DNA of 64,000 nucleotides. Origin: Neodiprion pinetum. Lineage: Eukaryota > Arthropoda > Insecta > Hymenoptera > Diprionidae. The stretch spans positions 33,201,077 through 33,265,076 of the forward strand of contig NC_060233.1 of the NCBI RefSeq assembly GCF_021155775.2, given 5' to 3'. The translations under genes and the position numbers were made by a program. The stretch's first letter is position 1. Each line of letters opens with the position of its first letter. Shown here one piece after another: positions 1 to 10,300 of the stretch. The notes beneath the pieces were generated by a model. It searched no databases. It was not told the origin of the DNA and saw nothing but the letters and a program-made list of their open reading frames with translations.

Positions 1-1397
1 CGTGGGAGTACGTAGGGAATTAAATCGAAGGATTCCTCGTTATCGCCATCTTGATTATCCTGCCGCGAAGAATAATAGTTGTTTACAAAAAAGAAGGTCA
101 GAACTTGAGTAATTCGTCATCACTGTCTCCCTGGAGCTTCGAATCGATCAAGGGATACATTTTCCAGTCCCGTAGGCCTATGTCAAAGATGCAGAATCTG
201 TATGCTTAATGAACAGTACCACCATATTTTGAAAAGAGATATAAAAAAATACATATACATATATCGAGTTCAGTCAAACACTGCGTCCCCTACAGACGCT
301 CCAAGTTGGAAGAAATATAAAAAAGAGGGTCATAAGTAGTGTCACAGATTGTGGATTCGGTATAGACCACACATTCGGTTTGATAGGGGAGGGACCCGAA
401 GCGGGTGTGCAGGCCAGTAGAAAGGAAAAAGTTGCGATACTACTTTGGAAGTTTGATGTACCAAAGTAAATAGCTATTTCCCGTGAATTGCGTCACTTGA
501 AAATTAGACAGAAGTGTGGTAGGAATGAATGAAAGATAAAAATGAAGCACCGGTTGACTGACAAATCGTTTTTTGTACCAATTGAATGAAAGCCGTATAC
601 CCTCCTCGGCTGCATTACCATTCACAACGACAATGCCGTCTAGAAAACTCTTGACGTTTACGAAGCGGTTGCGCCGCTTCCCTCAAAACGCACTTTATTT
701 CGCCTGAAAAGTCTCTCTTCGCGAAACACGTATTGGTAGGTAGGATAGAAGGTAAGGTGGAGGCTCACCCTTGTTGGGGGTATAAATTTGCAACGGGTTC
801 CGAGCGTGTGGTTCGAGTGAACCGCGTTTGTCGCGCTAATGCGAGAACCGAGGGAATCAAAACCGACTGTATAAATTTGTTATGTAGCCGTTCCGTGTGC
901 GTGTGGGGCGGCGAAATAGGCACACATCGGGAGTTAGATGGAAACGCCGGGTGAGTGAGTGTGTTGCGGGAAAACAGCGCAAACAGCGTCGCTAGCACCC
1001 CCTGCACGAGTTGGCGCACCCTGACGTATTGTCGCTCATTGTATGCCTACCTGGGGCAACTGCGAAGCTAGGAGTTGCTTGTTCTACAGTTATAAACCAA
1101 AGCGGTACCAAACAACCAACGAGCCAACCTACCGCTAGATGCCACCTCTCTGGCGGCTCTTTGTCCTTTGCGCCACAACAACTGGTAATTAATTCTTGAC
1201 GAAACAATGGCCAACTGAACATGTTCGCCCTGTAGACGAACGCCACGGCACCATGGCACCGTGTAACACGGCATTGTCAAGAGTAGGTGCAGCTAGTTCG
1301 TAGTCAAGAGTCGAGTTCATGCGGCTCGTTCTTTGCCCGTTGCAGCCTCGCGAGTATATTTGCGCCTCGAACTCATTTCATGTTTTCTCATTTTTAG
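1..1397 (+). other. Intron of the first Sox gene (3' part)
   Basis: The window opens inside an intron that ends at the acceptor TTTTTAG just before position 1398. No copy of the missing first half of the HMG box is present here, so the 5' exon lies further upstream, outside the window. The stretch has no supportable coding sequence. A small perfect stem (GAAGCGG / CCGCTTC, loop TTGCG) lies at 661-679 and is probably chance. Confidence 0.75.
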
Positions 1398-1592
1398 GGG
1401 CAGAATGGAAGCTTCTCACCGAAGACGAGAAACGCCCGTTCATCGACGAGGCCAAAAGGCTCCGGGCTATGCACATGAAGGAACATCCAGACTACAAATA
1501 TCGACCCAGAAGAAAGCCGAAAACCCTCAGGAAGGAAGGCTACCCCTACAGCATCCCTTACCCAAGTGTGCCAATGGACGCCCTCAGAGCTG
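1398..1592 (+). CDS. Sox21b: Group B Sox transcription factor, HMG-box 3' exon (Sox21b-like)
   Basis: This internal exon encodes the second half of a SOX HMG box. It starts GAEWKLL, continues through EKRPFIDEAKRL and HMKEHPDYKYRPRRKPK, then KTLRKEGYPYSIPYPS outside the box. SOX HMG domains bind the minor groove at ATTGTT-like sites and bend DNA; the basic C-terminal end doubles as a nuclear localisation signal. The acceptor TTTTTAG precedes 1398 and the donor GTGAGT starts at 1593. The upstream intron is phase 1, splitting the Gly codon before Ala-Glu-Trp, and the exon also ends in phase 1 (one base of a Gly codon). The EHPDYKYRPRRKPK signature is diagnostic of group B. The post-box sequence and the C-terminus in the last exon favour Sox21b over Dichaete. 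The choice between Sox21a and Sox21b rests on recalled family features and is less sure. Confidence 0.93.
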
Positions 1593-4500
1593 GTGAGTCC
1601 TTTTCTTCGATTTCGAGTCTTTCACCTCGCGATCAAACTCAACTCAACTCAACCTGATCACCGCACTTCTCTACATTCGGTACAATGGTTCTTTTTTCGC
1701 CGGAGAAAGTTCACGTTCTGTGCAACGATTTACCGAAAAGTAGAAATATTTCCGAATACTCGCTGAAAACCGAATCCGCCTGACACTTAATTTTGCTCAA
1801 TGTTTGAACTCCTCCATTTTCAATTCCAATTCAATCACAACTGTATAAGCTGCGCATATCCAACTGAATCTCAAAGCAAGAAGTCAATTCATAAGAACAT
1901 CTTATTCCAGGTTAATGTGACACGTTCACCTCCAAGTATATTCAATGGTAGAAACGACGGTAGCTGTAACGTCTAGGTCGAATTGAAGTCTGCGTGTTTT
2001 TTAAAAGTAGAAACTTGTTAAAAGTCATTGGCATCGTTTTTCCTTTTTATACAAAGTCAGGTACCGAGATGAACGGTACTAAACGATTCATTAGAGGTTT
2101 TGCATTAACGTATTAGAATGTTAAATGTGAAGTCAACCGCTTCCTTCTAAAATTGATCCTCGTAATAAAAAAACATGTTGCAAAAATACAAATAAAACGA
2201 AACACAAAAGCAGCCAGAAAGATAGAACGAGAGAGAAAGAAACAAAAAAACAGTAAGAACGAACGAAACGATCCGAAACATTTTCTACTGTTATCTTTTT
2301 CATTCTAAGCGGGATATAATTATTGTAGCTGATGGAAGTAGGAGCGAAAAAATGGTGCCAAATTAATCTGCATGAGGTATGTTGCAAGCATAACGAACGT
2401 CGCAACGAGTGCTATAATTTACACGGTGTGCGTACTGCAGTTAATGCACTATATTCGCATTCTACGCACGCTTCGGACAACATGTTAGCAAAAAAAAATT
2501 TTCCGCGCGTGAAAAACGGAAGGCGATAACGAGTAGTGAGATAATACCGCGGAAAGAATATGATGCGTGGCTTAAGCTCAACGCGATCAACTTCTCACCC
2601 ACGACTACAGTCGTCAATTTAGCCTGAGAGCGAGCGGTGATCTTGAGCGTTAATAAACCGTGCGTATCCGATGTTTAGCTTAGGTATGCGCATACGTGTG
2701 TACCTGCATGCAAACATTGTAGAAAGAGAGAAGCGAGGCCCGAGGCGGGCATAACACAACCGCCATATTTTTCAGTAATCCGAAATTTATCGAAAGAACG
2801 CGCCACACGGTTGACTTAAATGTTTACGACACGCGACTCGGCAACTCTCGCTGCAAGTGCGCCAAGTGTGTGGGACTCTCGGAATAAATTGGCAGATAAC
2901 GTGAGAAGGCGATATCATCATCATCGCGTAGGTTAATACCTCTATACAAATATGTACAAACTTACGCACGTCAATCCTTGCCCCGCTCACAAGAAATCGT
3001 ACCGAGAATTACTAACGAAATAAGGATAGGTCGTAACATTATACCAAAGTTCAAACTAAATTATCATACCAATACCTATGATATTCAATTATTACCATCT
3101 CACGGTCGATTCATACCACACGGACCTCGCACACTTTTCTGTACCTAAGACCTCCATGTTAAGAAAAGATTTAAACATTGTTAACAAAAATTGTAGCAAA
3201 TTCCAAACACCGATCGTGCTTGCACAATTTTTTTCCCCCTTCTCTTCGTTGCAATCGTTTTATACGTGTGAATCGTTGAAGCCGGCGCATAAAATAATTT
3301 CGTGATTATTTTGAAGATATCGCGATGTAATACTTTCTGCCGAACGCAGGAATGTCTTTTAATATCATAATTTTCATTCGAAATTTATATTATAAAACTG
3401 TATTACACGCGATGAATCGGGTAAAGCCGGTATTCTACGGTTCAAGTTGGTCGATAATTTGTGCGTGGTAAAACAATCTAATAAATAATAATGCTCTGAC
3501 AAATTTATGTTCGCATGTCGGGCGGCAATGAGCCTCCGGCCACGGGGCCAGCCCATCCCGGTAGGGCTGACTCCTCCTTGGAAATAAGGAGGATTAAGGT
3601 CGCCCCTCCTCTGGCTCTGTCGCAATAAACTTATCGGCCTTCCGGTTAGCTTTTAACGTTAGCGTTAACGTTTCGTTTCAAAATTCAAGCACAGGACCGC
3701 AGGCAGGAACTTTGTAAATAAGAAAATGAAAAAAAAAATGTTTTACGATAATACGTTATACTATGCACACAAGGAACGATTGTTAATCTGTCAAAGGTCG
3801 GCAAGAAAAATGTGCAACCAGAAGTAAATGAAGAAACAAATTTCGACTTCTCTTACTCAACGAATTCTCCTGACGCGCGCAATGTTTATCCCGCAATTAA
3901 CGCGATGTTATCAAGGCAAGAGAGCTTATAGTTTGTCCAATGTTTCAGAAATAGAATGTTGATAGAAGTTTAATACGTCGACACGCCACTTCACAGGCTA
4001 AGAATTTTCCAAGTAATTTAATTTCCAGCCTCGACGCGATATCGGATGAAATTTCATTCGTAATCGGTATTCCTCGACGGTTTTAATTATATTACCGCGC
4101 GCCTCCTCGTCCAAAATCGGTACGCGCAAGAAAGTCTTTTTTATCTCTTCTCGAGCGAACGAAAAGCAGACGTTTCTCGACACGTGGACGAGCACTTTTA
4201 TCTGGGCTAGAATTCGTCAATTGCAGCGGCGAGGAGAACTGGTAATGATAATTAAAAACACAAAGGAGCTCGGTTTTCCCCTGTATATCGGCATCGGTAT
4301 TTTTAGCGCATAGAAATATTTGGCGATACTTGGTACAGCGGTATGCATTATACCTATTACTCTGCGTCGAACAAAAGAATCGATTGATACTAATATACTG
4401 TGAGAGACGGAGGACAGGTGCCTTGTGTATAAGACGTGTGCTTGGATAGGCAAGGTGACATTTCTCGGGTTATTAAATACCGACAATGGAGAGTGCGGCA

Positions 4501-5849
4501 CAATGCCGGTATATTTCAATCAAGCAAGCCTTAATAAGAAATCGCTTGTACATCTAACTGGGGAAACAAATTTAATTAAAATATATTTGTAGCTTCGTAT
4601 ACCGATATAATAACCCGCGCAGCCTCCTTTGCCAAACTTTCCTATTCAACCTGGGATAATGGTAACAAACCCCGTTGAATGGTTACCATTACCGCCCAAT
4701 GTCACTCGAATGAGAAAATTTAAAAGATAATTACCGCCGTCAAGCTATTCACCGCGACAAACCAGCGGCGGAAAGCCAGTAGCGTTACGTTCTTTCCACT
4801 GTTTACCGAAACTTGAATCGCGCTGAAATTTGACAGGCAGCGGTGATGTGCGGAGACAGATATAGCAGCGTTAATTGCGAATAATATATCATCGGCTCCC
4901 AATGGCAAATCAATGACGCATAGCAATTGGCACTAATTCAATCCCTTTTCAAAACGATCGAGCTCCGCACACTTGTGAATAACATTTACATTCCGTTGTC
5001 GAGTGAGTAGCGAAAACAGACTTCATTTATTTTTTCATAATTAAAGAAATGAAAAGGCGAAAACTGAGCATGAACGGTGTTACATAAATATATGGTAATT
5101 TTTTGTACCATTACATTGCGTATTTCAAATCCGAATAGCTGCAGTCAACGTAATTTTTACTAACGGTATAATTACATTCAAATTCATACGTTGAGAGAGA
5201 GCAAGCAAACAGAAGAAAGAAACTCGAAACTCCGGGACTCGAGTCTCTGTGAAGATTGAATTTTTCACTTCACGGTGTCACTGATCATGGAATTATTATT
5301 GTCCGATGCCTGTAGTGTAAGATAGCTTAGAAATCATGTTACCTTCGATCTAATTCTTGTGACATTCCTTGAGAGAATTGACCGCCGGCGCGTTGTCAAA
5401 AATATCGGTGATCCGTCATCGACGAAGGCGCGGAATGTCCGCAATGGAATTGCCGAACGAGACGCGGAATCGGGCGTTCCGTGAATTTTTTAGTTCGTAC
5501 GTACGTACACGTACCTCGTAGATAGGTACACTACTCGACGAATAAATTATCGGTTTACCTTTTCCTTTATTTTTCTTCATTCCTTCTTTCTTTCTACTTC
5601 ACGTAGATTTTTACCCGCCTCGCGATCTCCGCCCGAGGATTCTTTGGCTAACGCGTGAAGCTGTGTAGACGTCACTCAAGGCTCGTTTAGCTCCGTGTAA
5701 GAAGCAGGTAGATGCATACGTGTATAAGCACCTACGACCGAAGAACTCGGGGAACAGAGAATTAGAGAATGATTGGCGTCGAGTCCCGCGTCTCAAACTC
5801 GCGCACACGTACCGCGAGATTTATGATTGAGAGGCTCCACTCTTCTTCA

Positions 5850-5904
<55 letters not shown>

Positions 5905-6272
5905 AATCTTGCTGTTTTTGTCGAGGTTTAATCGACGCCCTTTTGATTACATACCGGCACTCTCTACCACCGTTAATAATTCTGACGAGAAACATTAGAC
6001 GCCTGTTATTCCGGCGTCGCTTCGCGCTTTACCCAGCTTCGCACAGAGTCTAAGCGCCAAATTAATTCACACCAGGTCGAACCCTAGATCGGATCACCGC
6101 TTGAAAGATATATCGTCTCGTATTCGGCGGTTTGAATTTACTTATTAAATCAATTAAACTGTTTGCTTTATCGCTCACGTCATCCGTTATTTGTCTCTAC
6201 TACGCGTTGGTACAAGTGCTTGGCTCTTTCGTTCCTGGATCGTGTGTAATGTATGTTTCTTTACCGTTTCAG
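1593..6272 (+). other. Sox21b: Sox21b-like intron, 4.7 kb
   Basis: The intron is bounded by GTGAGT at 1593 and a pyrimidine-rich acceptor ending TTTCAG at 6272. Both flanking exons are phase 1 and join to restore a Gly codon (G + GA). The interior is AT-rich with no supportable exon. It contains an A-rich tract at about 2160-2280, a GTAC-repeat patch near 5496-5512, and a 49-base CT microsatellite at 5855-5903. I saw no recognisable transposon coding sequence. Confidence 0.85.
5855..5903. repeat. (CT)n microsatellite
   Basis: A pure CT dinucleotide run of about 24 units lies within the Sox21b-like intron. Read in codon frames it yields artefactual Leu-Ser or Arg-Glu repeats, which I do not treat as coding. 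CT/GA runs can bind GAGA-type factors, but nothing local shows that here. Confidence 0.97.
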
Positions 6273-6430
6273 GAATGGCCGGTGGTATGGGACAGGCGAG
6301 TATGGGGTCTTATTACGGCCCCGCAGCAGCTTACGGCACATTATCTGCCGCCAGTATGGCAGCCGCTGCAGCGGCTGCAGCCCAGCAATCCGCTGCCGCA
6401 ATGTCTGCAGGTCTCTCGGCACCTGCACAG
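6273..6430 (+). CDS. Sox21b: Sox21b-like exon, Ala/Gly/Met-rich linker
   Basis: A 158-base internal exon encodes a low-complexity linker after the HMG box: MAGGMGQASMGSYYG, then an Ala-rich stretch with eight consecutive alanines, then QQSAAAMSAGLSAPAQ. The acceptor TTTCAG precedes 6273 and the donor GTGAGT follows at 6431. The exon enters in phase 1, completing a Gly codon, and leaves in phase 0, so skipping it would shift the frame of the last exon. Poly-alanine tracts are typical of SoxB2 proteins such as vertebrate SOX21 and often accompany repression domains; that role is inferred here. Reading continues smoothly into the exon at 8605. Without its neighbours this exon could not be assigned, but frame, splice sites and composition agree. 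Confidence 0.9.
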
Positions 6431-8604
6431 GTGAGTCTTACCCCGAATATGGGTTAAAAACGTCATCTCGTAGAACCAAACTATCGAGTGGACTTCTCGT
6501 CCGTCGAACGTACCCGTTTTCTTCTGCAAACCGGTACGTGAAACCAGTTTGGCTGCCGTAGGGTAGTTTTAACAAAGCGCTGGATTTCGACGCGCGTTGA
6601 GAATTTTTTTTCACATTATTAAACGGTCTTCGCGAGATAAAAATTTTTTCGCACAGGTTCCGTCTGTTTTTTTCTTCTTACAGTAAATCAAGATCGGTAA
6701 GTTCGGTTCAGGCAAGGGTCGCGATACTTCAACTAATTGTACGAGAATCGAGAAGTTCTTTGACTGCTTGTACGATGTACGAAAAATTATAAATCGTACG
6801 TCGGTTGGCGCGTATTGTAAGTAACGTAGGAATTGTTGCAAAGAAAAAAAAATATTTATCTTCCTCGTAGCCTCGGTTCTCTTTTCGATTTTGCTCGGAT
6901 GCCGGACTACCGGATAATACATGTGGAACAAGTTTTTTTTAAACGCCCGGGTACGAAAGCACATCTCCATCGTTTTGCTGGATGTCGTTTTTATAACTAC
7001 AGAATCTAAATGTTACATGCATCGAATGCCTTAGTCATCGACGCGGCGTGACGTGTTGAATAATCGCCGTTAACGTTTTGCGAGTACAAAAGAGACGTGT
7101 AGTTATATGTATGCATAAGTGTCGTAGAGTGAAAAAGCTGTTAAATGTTACAAATATCGGAAGGTTGAGAAGTCATTCTATACGAGGCGATGACAGGTGT
7201 ACGACACAGTTGTTGCCTGCCTATTTTCGCACGGTCGTTTGTCGCGACTTCGGTTTTGCTTTTTAATTTTCGCATTTCGAGCCGCACGTCGCATCGCGTC
7301 GAGATCCTCGTAAACCTGGATATATGTGATTTTTCAAGCCGGTCAGTTTCGGACTGCGATTTTGGTATGCGCAGCGTTTCTCGGACGGTTCCGATGCCAA
7401 AAAAAGAACCTAGGTTATACTGTACGCCTAGCGAGGAGAAGCCCGGGACCGGGTCTCGTAATCGATTACAGAACGGCGAAGAAGGAGCCTTACTCGGAGT
7501 TTGGAGGATGCCGTCGCGTTTTATATTTTAATACGGCGTGGTACCTACACGTTTGTTGTAAATCAAGAGGACAAAGCGGCTTAACAAACCGACAAAGGTT
7601 TCGCTAGCTCGGGCGAATCGCTGAATTAGAAACAGGCTTCAAAACCTTGGTGAAACTTTTTTATTTCTTTGATTACTTTTTTCATTTTCATTTTTATTTT
7701 ATTCATTTATTTTTTTTTTTTTATGCATTTCTTTTTCCTCACATTCGCAGTCCGTGTCAAACGACGAATAAGAAAGATTGACAAACATTTTTATTTTTCG
7801 TCTTATTTATATCAGTAGGCCTCTTTCCTCGCATATTTCTGAACACGTCTTTGAAATCCCTTCGTTCGATGTATTCCGATTCTACTATTCCTCGTCTCAG
7901 ATAATTTTCACCACACGTACGACGGTTTTCAAGCCCATTTCAAGTTACTCTTTTTATCTGGGCCCCCGAGTGCGAGGGATAAGAAAAATCGATAAGAAGA
8001 ACGGGAACAGAAGAAATAGAAAATATAAAGATAAATTCTATTGAATCGATTACAAAAGGGCCCGAGGCGTGAATCCGTTTCATTATATCCGCACGATCCT
8101 CGGAGGGACTTGAATGGCGTTGGTAACCATCGTTTTAACGACCGATTATAATTAACGGCATGACCAAACCGCTTCGGTAGCAAGTTGTACATATACATAC
8201 ATAAATGAATGTACACCTTCAACTCTGTATCCCAGCATGGGGGTCGGTTCAATTATCGAGGTGAAAGGTGCGCGAAGCTGCTGCCGCCGGTGCTGGTGGT
8301 GCAGAAGAGGCGACGGATTACTTCTCGGGCCTTCCGGGCATTCGGCAGGGTCTTTTTTACTCGGTACAAATTGCTCCCTTTACCCGTGAATTATGCGTAC
8401 GTCTCAATCTCTCGTCGGCAAATCGGTGCAATTAACCATAAAAAAAGAATTAACCGTATCATAAGCTCGCGAGAAGCGTGGTAACGAATGTCGGTGAAAA
8501 AGTTCGTTTCGAAAAAACGAAATGGAAATTGAATATCGTAAAGACTGGTTTATAATCGGAGAAGGAAACGTGATTTCACCCTCCTTCCCTTCCCGATGTT
8601 CCAG
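6431..8604 (+). other. Sox21b: Sox21b-like intron, 2.2 kb, phase 0
   Basis: The donor is GTGAGT at 6431 and the acceptor CCAG ends at 8604 after a C/T-rich tract (CCCTCCTTCCCTTCC). The intron is phase 0. It holds a T-rich low-complexity block at about 7650-7740 and no supportable exon, RNA gene or mobile element. Confidence 0.85.
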
Positions 8605-9138
8605 GTGGTCAGCTCTATGGACGCCATGAAGTATTCGATGGAGGCCGACAAATACAGAGCCGCCTACATGCCGCCGAGCACACTGACGATGAGCATGTAC
8701 TCGGACCCGAAGTACCTCGACTCCAGTCCAAAATCATACCTGGATCGGGGCTACCTTGACTCGGCAATGACAAAGGCTTACTTCGAGTCCTCGAAAATGT
8801 ACATGGACCAGAAGTCGATGAGCGGCGTCGAATACAACAGGCCGAGCTACGAGCCGAACAAGCTTTACGAGGAGTCGAGCCCTGGGGGGCCGGGAAGATC
8901 GCCGGCGGAGTCGCCCGACATGAGCAAGCAGACCGGCGGCGAGAGAACCGAGCAGGGCTCGTCCAGCGCCAGCTCGACCTCGACTTCCTCCGCGGCGAGT
9001 CCCGGCGGCCTGAACAGCTACTATCCGGGATCGAGGCAGCCGGGGCTGCTGCCCCCGCAGATGGGACAGTACCCTGGTTACCAGGTGCCCCCCGCACCGG
9101 GAAACGACTTTCCGCGACCGCTGGCGGTCATCTTCTGA
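8605..9138 (+). CDS. Sox21b: Sox21b-like C-terminal exon with stop codon
   Basis: The terminal coding exon has 177 codons plus TGA at 9136-9138. It begins VVSSMDAMKYSMEADKYRAA and has a Tyr/Ser/Met-rich part containing the motif AMTKAYFESSKMYMDQK. A low-complexity Ser/Thr/Gly/Pro section follows, including a GSSSASSTSTSSAASPGG tract, then a Pro/Gly/Tyr-rich tail ending FPRPLAVIF. The AYF-S-KMY-type motif and the short hydrophobic end recall insect Sox21-class proteins and differ from Dichaete, whose C-terminus I recall as ending in a different motif. Local GC content is clearly higher than the surroundings, as expected for real coding sequence. The upstream methionine at 8596 lies before the acceptor and is not used if splicing is as proposed. 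The visible three exons add up to about 295 residues. The N-terminus and first half of the HMG box are missing from the window. Confidence 0.93.
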   Translation: MVSSMDAMKYSMEADKYRAAYMPPSTLTMSMYSDPKYLDSSPKSYLDRGYLDSAMTKAYFESSKMYMDQKSMSGVEYNRPSYEPNKLYEESSPGGPGRSPAESPDMSKQTGGERTEQGSSSASSTSTSSAASPGGLNSYYPGSRQPGLLPPQMGQYPGYQVPPAPGNDFPRPLAVIF

Positions 9139-9294
9139 CCCGACAGAGTCTAGCCCGTGTATTGGTGAGGAGTGAGAGGCGACGCGAGGTTGTCGCTCTC
9201 TGCGGAATCCCGCTTCTAACGGCGACGAGTCGGCGATTTAATAATCATCGTTTCTCACACCCGCGAGGGGATTCCGCGTGGAATTGTTGGAAAT

Positions 9295-9302
9295 TGTACA
9301 TA
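9295..9302 (+). promoter_or_regulatory. Pumilio-type element UGUACAUA (site 1 of 3)
   Basis: The motif TGTACATA matches the Pumilio/PUF consensus UGUANAUA exactly and lies on the sense strand of the predicted 3' UTR. PUF proteins bind such sites to repress translation or destabilise mRNA. Function is inferred from the motif and position. Confidence 0.4.
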
Positions 9303-9379
9303 TATTACGCGGGCGCGACACGCGCGACACGCGAGAACACTAATTACTACACCTATTACGCTAGGATAGATTTCTTGCT

Positions 9380-9387
9380 TGTAAATA
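9380..9387 (+). promoter_or_regulatory. Pumilio-type element UGUAAAUA (site 2 of 3)
   Basis: TGTAAATA is an exact UGUANAUA match in the sense strand of the predicted 3' UTR, 78 bases after site 1. Confidence 0.45.
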
Positions 9388-9498
9388 GCCGATCAGTTTG
9401 TATTACACACGTAGGCGATTCCGTATTTCCCTGCTCTTGGTTGCGAAGAACCAGTAACTGCACAAATTTTAAGTATGCAATAGACGTATACGTTTACT

Positions 9499-9517
9499 AG
9501 GGGGGCTTCGGCCCCCT
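9499..9517 (+). other. Stable C(UUCG)G tetraloop hairpin in the 3' UTR
   Basis: GGGGGC and GCCCCC flank TTCG at 9507-9510. They form a 6-bp GC stem (extendable by one G-U pair) closed by the exceptionally stable C(UUCG)G loop. The stem stands out in an AU-rich UTR. It could affect mRNA stability or protein binding; this is structure only, with no known family assigned. Confidence 0.6.
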
Positions 9518-9685
9518 GCGAGTTTCGCGCGCCAACCCTCATTTTCGAGTTTTCACGGACACTTCGTCGTTATATACAAATTTTAAATATACAATACATG
9601 TATACAGGCGTACACAGACGCGCGCGCGCACATATATGTATGAATATAGCTTTGTATTTAATCAACGGGACCCGAGGTCCTAATC

Positions 9686-9693
9686 TGTAAATA
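9686..9693 (+). promoter_or_regulatory. Pumilio-type element UGUAAAUA (site 3 of 3)
   Basis: A second TGTAAATA, again an exact UGUANAUA match on the sense strand and still upstream of the first AATAAA at 9979. Confidence 0.45.
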
Positions 9694-9978
9694 GATGTTG
9701 AGTAGTTGAAGTATCAAATTGACGGATTCACCGATGGAAATTATGTAAGGGAAAATGAGACGGAAACGGAATCGAAGTAGAAGGCAGTGAAGGGAAAAAA
9801 TTAGGAAACCGGTGATTTGATTTAAATTTTGAATAAGTATGTATTCTAAAGACACTTCAAGGTGCGTCTTGCTCTGCATAAAAAGAATAATCGAACAAGA
9901 TTCTACATATGCCTGATACCAATATCGGTATTGCCGAGCGAGTAATACAAAAATTGTCTCTGCGTTTATCGGATAAGA

Positions 9979-9984
9979 AATAAA
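9979..9984 (+). terminator. Candidate poly(A) signal AATAAA
   Basis: First canonical AATAAA after the stop codon, followed by a moderately GU-rich stretch (TGTTTG, TGTTCG). Alternative signals at 10269 and 10283 could give a longer transcript. Confidence 0.4.
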
Positions 9985-10079
9985 ATGTTTGAAACCTGTT
10001 CGTAACAATCGCGAAAATGCAGCAATTTGCGCAGGGCATTTCCTCGAATCATTGAAGATAAAAAAAATTAACTAAACCA

Positions 10080-10121
10080 CTTTCGGCTAAGAATTGAGTG
10101 GTATTAATTAATAGCCGAAAG
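10080..10121. repeat. 10-bp perfect inverted repeat
   Basis: CTTTCGGCTA at 10080-10089 is repeated inverted as TAGCCGAAAG at 10112-10121 with a 22-base loop. It lies between alternative poly(A) signals. About one or two such stems are expected by chance in 64 kb. Confidence 0.5.
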
Positions 10122-10154
10122 GGTTGAGCAGACCGCATGTACAGTGTATAACCT

Positions 10155-10177
10155 TTATATATATATATATATATATA
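10155..10177. repeat. (TA)n microsatellite
   Basis: An uninterrupted TA run in the distal 3' UTR or immediate downstream flank of the Sox21b-like gene. Confidence 0.95.
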
Positions 10178-10300
10178 AATCATTAACTCTTAACGATTAT
10201 TATCAAGTATTTCATGACTAATTAAAACAAATTTAGCCTATAAATATTGAGCTGTAAGTGAAAATGAGAATAAAACAAGACGAATAAACGACAGAATTAC

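Larger units (their letters stand above)
9139..10300 (+). other. Sox21b: 3' UTR of the Sox21b-like gene
   Basis: This segment follows the TGA and contains the first canonical poly(A) signals on the + strand: AATAAA at 9979, 10269 and 10283. That implies a 3' UTR of roughly 0.85-1.15 kb. It holds three UGUANAUA (Pumilio-type) motifs at 9295, 9380 and 9686, a GC-rich hairpin at 9499-9517, and a TA microsatellite at 10155-10177. The exact cleavage site cannot be read from sequence alone, so the right boundary is approximate. Confidence 0.6.

Noticed and set aside
1319..1397. Upstream methionine extending the HMG-box exon
   Set aside because: The open frame continues into the intron, but the acceptor TTTTTAG and loss of SOX homology at Gly-Ala-Glu-Trp show that the exon begins at 1398.
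3510..3640. GC-richer patch resembling a retroposon fragment or RNA gene
   Set aside because: No A/B box pair, no reverse-transcriptase motif and no fold that I could support; left as intron.
5762..6053. Arg-Glu or Leu-Ser repeat proteins
   Set aside because: Translation of a CT microsatellite. The same applies to frames over 26126-26161 and 58991-59075.
6074..6093. tRNA B-box-like sequence on the minus strand
   Set aside because: A GGTTCGACCT-like stretch is present but no A box or cloverleaf can be built around it.
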